Of a stretch of DNA of 64,000 bases, positions 34,830 through 42,517 are shown one piece after another (the stretch's first letter is position 1; each line of letters starts with the position of its first letter). Source of the DNA: Lachnospiraceae bacterium UBA3310 (lineage in GTDB: Bacteria; Bacillota; Clostridia; Lachnospirales; Lachnospiraceae); the NCBI GenBank assembly GCA_002361355.1, contig DESQ01000042.1:62001-126000 (forward strand), read 5' to 3'. The notes beneath the pieces are model-generated. The model made no database searches. It worked only from the letters and a program-made list of their open reading frames with translations, and was not told the DNA's origin. Both the position numbers and the translations under genes were made by a program.

Positions 34830-36262
34830 TCCGGGCTGTTCAATGCTTTCAGGTAGGACACGCAGAGCATGGTGATGTCATCAAACTGCGGCGCTTCCCC
34901 GACAAAGGCATCGATATCTGCCTTTATGGCAGGAAGAAGCCCTGCGGGCGGCTTGGCAGTATTTTTGGCAAGAACTTTTGCCAGCCGTTCCATACCGTAG
35001 AGCTCATGGGCTGCATTGGTGGCCTCTGTCACACCGTCCGTATACTGGAAAATTTTATCTCCGGGGGAGAGTTGGATGCAGCCGCTTTGATACTTCATAT
35101 TTTCCATTCCCGCGAGCACGAAACCGGGACGCAGTTTATATGGTTCGTAGGCGGCGTCTGCCTTTGCGATGAAAGGCATTTCATGTCCGGCGTTGACAAA
35201 GCGGAATTCTCCTGTCACAAGATCCAAAATCCCCTCGAAGGCGGTAATGAACAAGCCTTCGCTGTTGGATTCGCACAGCAGGTCATTTACCTCTGAGAAA
35301 ATCTCTCCCAGATCATGCCCGGGCTTCGTGTGATCTTTGATCAGCGTCTTGCCGATCACCATAAAGAGAGCGGCGGGAATCCCTTTTCCGGACACATCGG
35401 CGATCACAACGGCAAGATGCGTGTCGTCCACCATGAAAAAATCGTAGAAATCACCGCCCACTTCTTTTGCCGGATTCATGGTGGCGTAGATATCAAATTC
35501 GGGCCGTTCCGGGAAAGCCGGGAAAATACATGGCAGCATATCCGCCTGAATCCGTGTCGCCACATCCAGTTCCGTGGAGATACGCTGGCGCTCCTCGCTG
35601 TCCTTAATCTGTTTGTCCAAAAGCCTTCTTGTGCGCCCTGCAACGGTTGTGCATATGGAACAAAGGCCCAGAAGAACCAGAGCGCGGGGAAACACAAAGA
35701 AGAGGGAGGCATCATACAGCATCTGGCCGGTGATGATCCGCTTTTCTATGTCCGGCTCCATAATCATCAGATTCAGATCTCCTTCGCCGAAATACATGCC
35801 GATATAGATGGATACAGAAAAAAGAACCCATGAGGCCACAAGCGTAAGCTGTGTCAGCTTTTTAGAGTAATAATGACAGCTCAGGGCAAGCGGCACGGCC
35901 CAGGCAAGGACACCGTGTTTTGGCATGGCGCAGGACAGGATAAAAATACTGGTGATGCCGCAGACGACACTGACGTATTTTAACCAGAGGGGCTTGCCCT
36001 TTGTGATTCGGCACAGCAGCGCCGGAATCAGGAAAAACAGAATGGTAAACGGCATACCGATGTTCATGATCTTAGGCGGTATGATAAAGATTCCCACCAG
36101 ATTAAACAGCCATGCGATGGCGCCCACGCCGGCACAGACGGTAAGGCATTTTGCCGCATACTGGTTGGCCTCTTCCTCGTTTTCACGCAGCGCCATCCAT
36201 TCGGATTCTGCGTTAAATTGTTTCGCTTTTTTCTCTCTGTTCTTTTTCAGGCTCATTTTCAT
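34826..36262 (-). CDS. Membrane PP2C phosphatase, SpoIIE/RsbU type (copy 1)
   Basis: 478 residues. The N-terminal half has about six hydrophobic segments (45-225). A short linker with STELDVATRIQADMLP leads into the PP2C/SpoIIE domain with VGGDFYDFFMV, VVIADVSGKGIPAALFM, FVNAGHEMP, YTDGVTEATN and FDDITMLCV, including the metal-binding Asp residues. Such phosphatases dephosphorylate STAS antagonists, and the STAS gene at 31405 is the obvious candidate. It overlaps the stop of copy 2 by four bases. The catalytic half is nearly identical to copy 2; the membrane halves differ. Confidence 0.92.
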   Translation of the reverse strand: MKMSLKKNREKKAKQFNAESEWMALRENEEEANQYAAKCLTVCAGVGAIAWLFNLVGIFIIPPKIMNIGMPFTILFFLIPALLCRITKGKPLWLKYVSVVCGITSIFILSCAMPKHGVLAWAVPLALSCHYYSKKLTQLTLVASWVLFSVSIYIGMYFGEGDLNLMIMEPDIEKRIITGQMLYDASLFFVFPRALVLLGLCSICTTVAGRTRRLLDKQIKDSEERQRISTELDVATRIQADMLPCIFPAFPERPEFDIYATMNPAKEVGGDFYDFFMVDDTHLAVVIADVSGKGIPAALFMVIGKTLIKDHTKPGHDLGEIFSEVNDLLCESNSEGLFITAFEGILDLVTGEFRFVNAGHEMPFIAKADAAYEPYKLRPGFVLAGMENMKYQSGCIQLSPGDKIFQYTDGVTEATNAAHELYGMERLAKVLAKNTAKPPAGLLPAIKADIDAFVGEAPQFDDITMLCVSYLKALNSPD

Positions 36263-37800
36263 GTTTCCTCGTTTGTTGCGAAAATAGAATTTTCTGTGTA
36301 GTTATTTTGCTTATTTGGAGATTCCGTGCTGTTGAACGCTTTCAGGTAGGACACGCAGAGCATGGTAATATCATCAAACTGCGGTGCATCTCCCACAAAG
36401 GCGTCGATATCCGATTTTACGGCAGAAAGAAGCCTGGCGGGCGGCTTGGCAGTATTTTTTGCGAGAACTTTTGCCAGCCGTTCCATGCCGTAGAGCTCGT
36501 TGGCGGCATTGGTGGCCTCCGTTACGCCGTCCGTATACTGAAAAATCTTATCTCCCGGCGAAAGTTGGAGGCAGCCACTTTGATATTTCATGCTTTCCAT
36601 GCCTGCCAGCACGAATCCGGGTTTCACCTTGTAGGACTCATAGACGCCGCCTGCTCTGGCGATAAAAGGCATTTCATGACCGGCGTTGACAAAGCGGAAT
36701 TCTCCGGTCACAAGATCCAGTATTCCCTCAAAGGCGGTAATAAACAGTCCTTCGCTGTTGGATTCGCACAGCAGATCGTTTACCTCAGAGAAGACGGCGC
36801 CCAGATCGACACCCGGTTTCGTGTGATCCTTAATCAGTGTTTTGCCGATTACCATAAAGAGCGCGGCGGGAACTCCTTTCCCGGACACGTCGGCAATCAC
36901 GATGGCGAGATGGGTCTCATCCACCATGAAGAAATCATAAAAATCGCCGCCTACTTCCCTGGCAGGATTCATGGTGGCGTAGATATCAAACTCCGGGCGC
37001 TCCGGGAAAGCCGGGAAAATACAGGGCAGCATGTCGCCCTGAATCCGTGTTGCCACATCCAACTCCGTGGAGATGCGCTGGCGTTCTCCGCTGTCCTCGA
37101 TCTGCCTTTCCAGAAGGCGTCTGGTTCTTGAAGCCACGGTGGTACAGACAGAGGAGATGGCCAGAAGAATCAGGGCGCGCGGAAGCACAACCAGAAGAGT
37201 GGCGTGACGAAGCATTTTGCCTGTGAGAATACGGGGAAAGGCCGAGAAAAGTGTTGCGTCGTATTTAGCCCGCTGCATAATAATATCTTCAAAGCCGGCA
37301 AAAGAAAAGAACAGATTCAAATCGCCTTCGCCCAGATACATACCGATATAAATGGACATGGAAAAAAGAATCCAGGATGCGGCGAGGGTAAGATGGGTCA
37401 GCTTTTTGGAATAGTAATGGCAGCTGAGTGTAAGCGGCAGAGTCCAGGCCACGACGCTGTGCTTGGGCATGGCGCAGGCTAAAACGAAAATACCGAAAGT
37501 CGCGCAAAACATGACCACATATTTGATCCAACCGCGCGTCGCGTCTGTGACCTTACAGATCAGCGTCGGCATTAAAAGAAACAGGATGGTGACGGGCATA
37601 CCGATATTTGTAATCGCAGCCGGGATGGTAAAGAGACCCAGAATATTAAGAAGCCATGCAAGGGCGCACACACCTGCGCATACGGCAAGGCATTTCGCTG
37701 CGTACCGGTTGGCTTCCGCCTCGTTTTCCCGGATGGCGGTCCATTCGGCTTCCGCATTGAATGGTTCTGCTTTTTTCTTTCCATTTTTAGTCAAATTCAT
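36259..37800 (-). CDS. Membrane PP2C phosphatase, SpoIIE/RsbU type (copy 2)
   Basis: 513 residues, a tandem paralog of the downstream gene. The layout is the same: multi-pass membrane sensor, linker TELDVATRIQGDMLP, PP2C domain with VGGDFYDFF, IADVSGKGVPAALF and FDDITMLCV. Its membrane half carries an insertion of roughly 25-30 residues (around SFAGFEDIIMQRAKYDATLF) before the last membrane segment and extra tail residues after the catalytic domain. The pair suggests two sensory inputs feeding one switch (inference). First gene of a two-gene minus-strand operon; the region upstream (37801-37870) is AT-rich with TATACT on the minus strand. Confidence 0.92.
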   Translation of the reverse strand: MNLTKNGKKKAEPFNAEAEWTAIRENEAEANRYAAKCLAVCAGVCALAWLLNILGLFTIPAAITNIGMPVTILFLLMPTLICKVTDATRGWIKYVVMFCATFGIFVLACAMPKHSVVAWTLPLTLSCHYYSKKLTHLTLAASWILFSMSIYIGMYLGEGDLNLFFSFAGFEDIIMQRAKYDATLFSAFPRILTGKMLRHATLLVVLPRALILLAISSVCTTVASRTRRLLERQIEDSGERQRISTELDVATRIQGDMLPCIFPAFPERPEFDIYATMNPAREVGGDFYDFFMVDETHLAIVIADVSGKGVPAALFMVIGKTLIKDHTKPGVDLGAVFSEVNDLLCESNSEGLFITAFEGILDLVTGEFRFVNAGHEMPFIARAGGVYESYKVKPGFVLAGMESMKYQSGCLQLSPGDKIFQYTDGVTEATNAANELYGMERLAKVLAKNTAKPPARLLSAVKSDIDAFVGDAPQFDDITMLCVSYLKAFNSTESPNKQNNYTENSIFATNEET

Positions 37801-38001
37801 TTCCGGGCTTCCTCATTTGTTTTATTTTGTTTTATTTGGCTTCGCATTGCATACTTATTTATAGTATAACAGGAGGAAATATGGACAGGATTGCAAAATG
37901 TGCCGTGAAAAGAGCGATTTATGCCGTAAAGTAATTCGAGATGCGGTGGGATGGACGAAATATTTCATTTTTAAAAATTAGATGTTATCTTGCGGATTTC
38001 C

Positions 38002-38010
38002 TGCTATAAT
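38002..38010 (+). promoter_or_regulatory. Extended -10 promoter element
   Basis: TGCTATAAT (38002-38010) is a perfect extended -10; the -35 region (ATGTTA) is poor. It lies 40 bases before the small gene at 38051. The rest of 37801-38050 shows nothing else I can identify. Confidence 0.4.
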
Positions 38011-38050
38011 AAAAATGATTCCGATTAGGAAACAGAATGGAGCAAAACCT

Positions 38051-38281
38051 ATGCGGGAGATGGAATTTAAGATGGAACGCCCCGGCCTGCTCAAAGAGGG
38101 AGACCGGATTACGGTGACAGAGGGGGTTCTCCCAAGCAACTACTATTACACGATTGACCCGTCCCTTGCCATGTCAGGGAATTTCCCTTTTCGGGAGAGG
38201 ATGCTGGAGCGGGAGGGCGTGGTGACCGAAGTAAAAGAGACCGCCAGAGGGTATTATGTGGTGGCAAGATTCGGGGAATAG
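38051..38281 (+). CDS. Small hypothetical protein (76 residues)
   Basis: ATG 38051 follows ATGGAGC and opens 76 codons (MREMEFKMERPGLLKEGD...). It looks like a small beta-barrel-type fold: KEGDRITVTEG, then REGVVTEVKETARGYYVVARF. It is soluble with no Cys. I do not recognise a named family. It lies 20 bases before the RidA gene and is probably co-transcribed with it. Confidence 0.65.
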   Translation: MREMEFKMERPGLLKEGDRITVTEGVLPSNYYYTIDPSLAMSGNFPFRERMLEREGVVTEVKETARGYYVVARFGE

Positions 38282-38301
38282 AGAATAAGGAGGAAAATAT
38301 T

Positions 38302-38679
38302 ATGTTAACTAAAGTGTCTACAGACAAGGCGCCGGCAGCGATCGGGCCGTATTCACAGGGAATTATTGCGGGAGATTTTCTGTTTGCGTCGGGGCAGATT
38401 CCGATTGACCCCGCCACGGGAGAAATCAAGGGTAAGGATGTGACGGAGCAGGCGGAGCAGGCGATGAAAAATGTGGGAGCGATTCTCGCCGAGGCGGGCG
38501 CGGATTACGGGAAAGTGGTAAAGACGACTTGTTTTCTGGCGGATATGGCTGACTTTGCGGCGTTCAATGCGGTGTATGAGAAGTATTTTACACAGAAACC
38601 GGCGAGAAGCTGCGTCGCGGTGAAGCAGCTCCCTAAGGATGTGCTGTGCGAGGTGGAGGTTACGGCGTATCTGAAATGA
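38302..38679 (+). CDS. ridA: RidA family enamine/imine deaminase
   Basis: 125 residues, the typical RidA/YjgF length. Signatures: APAAIGPYSQGI near the N-terminus, FASGQIPIDPATGEI, the trimer-interface KTTCFLADMADFAAFN and the substrate Arg in PARSCVAVKQLPKD. RidA hydrolyses reactive enamines made by PLP enzymes such as threonine dehydratase. AAGGAGGAAAAT precedes the ATG. The stop overlaps the shikimate kinase start (ATGA). Confidence 0.95.
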   Translation: MLTKVSTDKAPAAIGPYSQGIIAGDFLFASGQIPIDPATGEIKGKDVTEQAEQAMKNVGAILAEAGADYGKVVKTTCFLADMADFAAFNAVYEKYFTQKPARSCVAVKQLPKDVLCEVEVTAYLK

Positions 38680-39170
38680 AAAATATAATTTTGATCGGCA
38701 TGCCCGGTGCGGGGAAGAGCACGGTGGGCGTGGTATTGGCAAAAAAGCTGGGTTATGCCTTTGTGGACGCGGATCTGGTAATCCAGAGCAGAGAGGGAAA
38801 GCTTCTGCACGAAATCATCTCTGAGCGGGGCGTGGAAGGATTCTGGAAAGTGGAAGAGTCTGTGGGCGAATCCATAGAAGCGCAGCGGACGGTGATTGCC
38901 ACCGGGGGAAGCGCGGTCTACGGGCCAAAGGCTATGGCCCACTATAAACAGGGCGGCACGGTGATCTATCTCTCACTTCCCCTTGCAGGCATCAGGGAAA
39001 GACTTGGCGATCTGGACGAGCGGGGCGTGACGCTGCGGGAGGGTCAGGATCTGGCAGGATTATACGAAGAGCGGGTTCCCCTCTATGAGAAATATGCCGA
39101 TTATACGGTGGCCTGCGAGGGACTTTCCATTCGTGAAATTGTAGAAAAAATCGTGAAAATAACTGTATAA
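38676..39170 (+). CDS. aroK: Shikimate kinase
   Basis: 164 residues. P-loop IGMPGAGKSTVGVVLA, shikimate-binding DADLVIQ, ATGGSAVYGPKAM, and a lid region with LREGQDLAGLYEERVPLYEKYA. It phosphorylates shikimate to shikimate-3-phosphate in aromatic amino acid synthesis. Other aro genes are not present, so it is detached from the pathway locally. Starts on the RidA stop codon; followed by a strong terminator. Confidence 0.93.
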   Translation: MKNIILIGMPGAGKSTVGVVLAKKLGYAFVDADLVIQSREGKLLHEIISERGVEGFWKVEESVGESIEAQRTVIATGGSAVYGPKAMAHYKQGGTVIYLSLPLAGIRERLGDLDERGVTLREGQDLAGLYEERVPLYEKYADYTVACEGLSIREIVEKIVKITV

Positions 39171-39184
39171 TTTATAGTAAAAGA

Positions 39185-39219
39185 CAGAGAATATCAGGGA
39201 GAAGATATTCTCTGTTTTT
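39185..39219 (+). terminator. Rho-independent terminator after shikimate kinase
   Basis: CAGAGAATATC (39185-39195), 8-base loop, GATATTCTCTG (39204-39214): a perfect 11-bp stem followed by TTTTT. It separates aroK from spoVAE. Confidence 0.85.
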
Positions 39220-39248
39220 ACTTAATCGGTAATATGGAGGTGAAAATG

Positions 39249-39608
39249 ATGATGGATTATATCAATGCATTCTGGGTGGGCGGTTTGATCTGTGCGTTGG
39301 TACAGATTTTATTGGAGAAGACAAAGCTTTTGCCGGGCCGTGTCATGGTGCTTCTGGTGTGTGTGGGGGCTGTGATCAGCTTTTTCGGATTATATGAGCC
39401 TTTTATGGAGTATGCGGGAGCCGGGGCAAGCGTTCCCCTGCTTGGCTATGGAAATATCTTAATGAAAGGTGTGAAGGAGGCTGTGGATCAAAATGGATTT
39501 ATAGGTCTGTTTCAGGGCGGCTTTAAGACTGGTGCGGTGGGATGTGCCGCAGCTTTGATTTTCGGATATCTGGCGAGCCTGATTTTCCGGCCTAAAATGA
39601 AGGGATGA
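39249..39608 (+). CDS. spoVAE: Stage V sporulation protein AE (SpoVAE)
   Basis: About 119 residues with four hydrophobic segments. FWVGGLICALVQILLEKTK, FGLYEPFMEYAGAGASVPL and GYGNILMKGVKEAV are typical of SpoVAE/SpoVAEb, the small membrane subunit of the dipicolinate channel. Three successive ATGs follow GGAGGTG; 39249 has the best spacing, 39246 is possible. It stands alone after a terminator, about 8 kb from spoVAD and 38 kb from spoVAC. No clear sigma-G promoter is visible in the 30 bases after the terminator. Confidence 0.92.
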   Translation: MMDYINAFWVGGLICALVQILLEKTKLLPGRVMVLLVCVGAVISFFGLYEPFMEYAGAGASVPLLGYGNILMKGVKEAVDQNGFIGLFQGGFKTGAVGCAAALIFGYLASLIFRPKMKG

Positions 39609-39661
39609 TGAAGGGACAAAAAAATTTCTGAATTTTGAAGACATTTGAAACCGAGTCCCGT

Positions 39662-39667
39662 TATAAT
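39662..39667 (+). promoter_or_regulatory. TATAAT -10 box before the structured leader of the sigma factor gene
   Basis: TATAAT at 39662-39667 places the transcript start near 39674, the first base of the GGCGC stem described below. The -35 is not clear: TTGAAG ends 21 bases upstream. TGAAAC at 39646 resembles an ECF-type -35, but its spacing to a suitable -10 is not right. Confidence 0.4.
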
Positions 39668-39672
39668 GTGTA

Positions 39673-39781
39673 GGCGCAGAGAAAAAACAAGCGGCTCCGA
39701 AGGAGACATTTGTTTTTTCGGCGCCGATAACGAGCAAATGTCCGATGGAATCGGATAGAAAGCGCGGAAGCGCGAATTTGC
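39673..39781 (+). promoter_or_regulatory. Structured 5' leader: long hairpin followed by a three-way junction
   Basis: Hairpin 1: GGCGC (39673-39677), GAAAAAACAA (39681-39690), CTCC (39695-39698) pair in nested order with GGAG (39702-39705), TTGTTTTTTC (39710-39719) and GCGCC (39721-39725). Then GCAAAT (39734-39739) pairs with ATTTGC (39776-39781), enclosing TCCGAT-GGA-ATCGGA (39741-39755) and GCGC-GGAA-GCGC (39762-39773), a three-way junction. It lies between the -10 box and a sigma factor gene with an ATT start. I do not recognise a known riboswitch class. Confidence 0.6.
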
Positions 39782-39815
39782 GAGTACATAAAACGCAAGA
39801 AAGGGGGCAAAGCGT

Positions 39816-40382
39816 ATTAACAGGGAAGAACAATTATCAGCGCTGATTGATTCTTACCAACATCTTGTTTTTTCCATATGTTATAAGATGACAGCAGACT
39901 ACTTTGCCTCCGAGGATTTGGCACAGGAAACGTTTTTGTCGGCTTTCAGGCATATGAATGAGTTTGACGGCAGATATGAGAAGGCGTGGATTTGCCGGAT
40001 CGCCACAAACAAATGTCTGGATTATCTGCAGAGTGCAGGGAGACGAAGCATTCCTACGGCTGATTTAGGGCTGGAGGACGGGCGGCCTCCCGACAGGGGA
40101 AGGCCTGCGGGCACAGATGCCGGATACAGTCAGGAGAACGCGGCAGTGCATCAGACACCGGAGAGCATCTGTCTGGAGAAGGAAGTGCGGGAGACATTGC
40201 TTGAGAGATGCCGATCCCTGAAACCGCCCTATGACGAGATTGCCAAGGCATATTACTATGACGAGATGAACGCGGGTGAGATCGCCAGGGTGAGGGGCGT
40301 AAAGAAAAAGACCATACAGACGCAGATTTACCGGGCAAGGAGTATGCTTCGCAGGATGTATGAAAAGGAGAAAGGCGCATGA
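39816..40382 (+). CDS. Sigma-70-family (ECF-like) sigma factor, apparent ATT start
   Basis: About 188 residues. Region 2 begins ALIDSYQHLVFSICYKMT and continues with FASEDLAQETFLSAFRH; region 4 includes AKAYYYDEMNAGEIA and KKKTIQTQIYRARSMLRR. The first ATG (39888) would cut region 2, while the frame is open back to a TAA at 39789. The only well-placed start is ATT 39816, preceded by AAAGGGGG; CTG 39843 lacks a ribosome site. The linker (residues about 80-115, Gly/Pro/Asp-rich) is longer than usual. The next gene, a probable anti-sigma factor, overlaps by four bases. Confidence 0.85.
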   Translation: MNREEQLSALIDSYQHLVFSICYKMTADYFASEDLAQETFLSAFRHMNEFDGRYEKAWICRIATNKCLDYLQSAGRRSIPTADLGLEDGRPPDRGRPAGTDAGYSQENAAVHQTPESICLEKEVRETLLERCRSLKPPYDEIAKAYYYDEMNAGEIARVRGVKKKTIQTQIYRARSMLRRMYEKEKGA

Positions 40383-40873
40383 TACATAATATAGCGGAAG
40401 AGAGAGAAAAACTGAATAGAGAAGATGCTTCACTCTCCCAGACTCTCGCTGACGAAGAGCTTTTACGGCTGATCAGTCAGGTGGAGGAGCAGGCGCTCAT
40501 ACATGCACCGGCACATCTGAAGGATACGATATTTTTTCAGCTTGAAAAGGAGCGGCAAAGGAGGAAAAAGGGGCAGCTTTTTTCCTACCGGGTTAAGGTT
40601 CTGGTAGGAATGGCGGCGGCTTTGGCAGTGCTTTTTCTGGTACCTGTAGACAAAACAGGTGTAACGGATATGCCGCATACCGGTATCCTTGAACGGCTGC
40701 AGGAAGAAACGGGAAAGTCAAAAGAGTGGGAGCAGGAGGTTCTCGACAGGCAGCGGGACAGAGACAAAACCTGGGAGCGTTACCGAAAGGGGCAGGAGAG
40801 AGCCGAAGCGAGAAGACGATATTTTGAGGACATGGCAAATAAGTTGACAAATTATGAAAATTGGGAGGACTGA
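40379..40873 (+). CDS. Probable membrane anti-sigma factor
   Basis: 164 residues with a helical, acidic N-terminal region (1-75), one membrane segment (about 78-95, VLVGMAAALAVLFLVPV) and a charged coiled-coil-like tail rich in Arg/Glu/Lys (about 110-160). Placement directly after a sigma factor gene with ATGA overlap and single-pass topology suggest an anti-sigma factor; no zinc anti-sigma motif (H-x3-C-x2-C) is present. This is inference from context. Confidence 0.6.
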   Translation: MIHNIAEEREKLNREDASLSQTLADEELLRLISQVEEQALIHAPAHLKDTIFFQLEKERQRRKKGQLFSYRVKVLVGMAAALAVLFLVPVDKTGVTDMPHTGILERLQEETGKSKEWEQEVLDRQRDRDKTWERYRKGQERAEARRRYFEDMANKLTNYENWED

Positions 40874-40877
40874 TGAA

Positions 40878-41483
40878 ATGAAAAAGAAGAAAAACAGATT
40901 TTGGTTGTTTATATGTTCCCTTTGGCCGGGAGCGGGCCATATGTACATAGGATTTATGAAGATGGGATTGAGTCTTATGCTGGGATTTTTGTTGTCGTGC
41001 GCCGTGGTGGGGATTACCGATATTGGCGCGTTGGCTGTATTCCCTATCATAATCTATGTATACGCTTTCTTTCATGCAAACAATCTGGGCGGGCTGGATG
41101 ACGAAGAGTTTGCGACCGTAGAGGATGAATATCTTTTCGGCTTTGCGGACATGGGGCAATATCGTCAGAAATTGAGTGGCAAAAACAGAAATATTGCGGC
41201 GGCGGTGCTCATTATAGTGGGCGTATGCATGCTTTGGAATATGGCATTTGGAATTTTTGTTGACTATGTAGGTTTTGACGACCCTGTGGTCAGAAGGATT
41301 TATTTTACCCTGAGAGATGACGTGCCGAGAGCGGTAATTGCTCTTGTGGTAATCTGGGTCGGCGTGCGGCTGCTTCGCGGGAAGAAGGAAGAGATTGCGG
41401 GAACGGATGAAAACGGTATGGATCAGCCTGCGGCAAAAGAAGCAGAAAAACCGGTGATGCAGATCGAGCAGAAGGAGGAGTAA
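40878..41483 (+). CDS. Multi-pass membrane protein (TM2-like N-terminus)
   Basis: 201 residues. The start KKKKNRFWLFICSLWPGAGH with YIGFMKMGL resembles the TM2-domain pattern (PGAGHMYxG), followed by two membrane helices, a soluble stretch and two more helices (about 105-130 and 150-165), then an acidic tail. GGGAGGACTG precedes the ATG. Function unknown; in an operon with a sigma factor it may be part of an envelope stress response. Confidence 0.7.
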   Translation: MKKKKNRFWLFICSLWPGAGHMYIGFMKMGLSLMLGFLLSCAVVGITDIGALAVFPIIIYVYAFFHANNLGGLDDEEFATVEDEYLFGFADMGQYRQKLSGKNRNIAAAVLIIVGVCMLWNMAFGIFVDYVGFDDPVVRRIYFTLRDDVPRAVIALVVIWVGVRLLRGKKEEIAGTDENGMDQPAAKEAEKPVMQIEQKEE

Positions 41484-41487
41484 GATC

Positions 41488-41850
41488 ATGGAGACGCAGG
41501 AACAAAATATCGTGATAGCAGGAAAAGAAACGGCGGGGACAATGAAAACCCGCCGGGTGGGTTCGGTGACTTTCGGGCTGACGCTGATTGTGTTTGGCAC
41601 ACTGTTTCTGGTACATATGGCGGCGCCGTCCCTCAATTACGATATGATCTTTCAATGCTGGCCTGTGATTTTCATTCTTCTGGGCATCGAGATTCTGGTG
41701 GAAAATCACAGGAGCAATGCGGCAGGGTGTAAGTTCGTCTATGACTTTCCGGCTATTCTCATGCTGGGGCTGATGTTGTTTTTCGCCATGATGATGGCGG
41801 TGGTGGAGTATGCGATACAGTGCCAGAGAATGTGGTGGGACTATTTTTAA
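41488..41850 (+). CDS. LiaI/LiaF-like small membrane protein
   Basis: 120 residues. After about 25 polar residues come TRRVGSVTFGLTLIVFGTLF, a second segment FQCWPVIFILLGIEILVE and a third hydrophobic segment (about 85-105). The G-x-x-x-x-G-x-x-L-I and W-P-x-I-x-I-L-x-G-I-E-x-L pattern is the LiaI-LiaF-like transmembrane region found in envelope-stress operons. The spacing of four bases from the previous gene supports one operon under sigma factor control. Confidence 0.75.
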   Translation: METQEQNIVIAGKETAGTMKTRRVGSVTFGLTLIVFGTLFLVHMAAPSLNYDMIFQCWPVIFILLGIEILVENHRSNAAGCKFVYDFPAILMLGLMLFFAMMMAVVEYAIQCQRMWWDYF

Positions 41851-41864
41851 GGGGCTGAAATTTA

Positions 41865-42368
41865 CTACAGTTTTTCGTAAGCAATTTCCTTTTTATCAAG
41901 AAACTTTCTGACGGTTTTATCCCACAGCTCGTCGGGTGTTTTATCCATAAGAAAGGTGTGAAAGGCGGTGCCGGTCACTAAGGTGAGTCCGGTGCCGTCA
42001 TATTTTATGTTCAGGACAAATGCCTTTACCTGATCCGGGGTCACGGCGCACTCTTCCCGTTGCAGGACAGCAGCCGTGTAATCTGGAATCAGATGCAGTA
42101 CAAAGTGAAAGGAGGCGGGTGTGTGTTTGCCCTTGATCAGGTCGAAGCAGACCGGGCGCACGGTTTTCCACATGGAAAAGTCGTAGGGCCGCAGTTCCCT
42201 GTCCTCCCATTCTTCCGTGCTGTAGAAGGCACGGTTCTGGTGGCCGTCAATGGTAAAGGTATTGTAAGTGCTGATGGCGGCTTCCTCCAACAGGAAAGAG
42301 TCGAAGTCGTCGTTAACAAGAAATTTGTTCATGAACTGTTTGATGTTTGTAATTTTTAACGCGATCAT
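41865..42368 (-). CDS. DUF5721 family protein
   Basis: 167 residues, soluble. Sequence features such as MIALKITNIKQFMNKFL, FDSFLLEEAAISTYNTFTID and LNIKYDGTGLTLVTGTAFHT match my memory of DUF5721, a Lachnospiraceae-type family without known function. GAGAGGATAAC precedes the ATG on the minus strand. It is divergent from the DegV gene at 42518 and convergent with the sigma factor operon. Confidence 0.75.
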   Translation of the reverse strand: MIALKITNIKQFMNKFLVNDDFDSFLLEEAAISTYNTFTIDGHQNRAFYSTEEWEDRELRPYDFSMWKTVRPVCFDLIKGKHTPASFHFVLHLIPDYTAAVLQREECAVTPDQVKAFVLNIKYDGTGLTLVTGTAFHTFLMDKTPDELWDKTVRKFLDKKEIAYEKL

Positions 42369-42447
42369 GTTATCCTCTCAAAACTTTGTAAAAATCATAA
42401 GTGAAGTATATCACAGCAAAATTGTAAAGTCTATTCCGTTCGAAATG

Positions 42448-42476
42448 TTGCAAAGGGGAATATTTCATGCTATTAT
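42448..42476 (+). promoter_or_regulatory. Sigma-A-type promoter for the DegV gene
   Basis: TTGCAA (42448-42453), 17-base spacer ending in TGC, TATTAT (42471-42476): near-consensus with an extended -10, about 40 bases before the ATG at 42518. Confidence 0.6.
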
Positions 42477-42517
42477 AAGTGGTAATGAAAACTATGTGAA
42501 ATGGTTGCGGAGGCTTT

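Noticed and set aside
39635..39667. ECF-type autoregulated promoter (TGAAAC) for the sigma factor
   Set aside because: The distance from TGAAAC to a CGTA-like -10 does not fit; only the TATAAT box is convincing.
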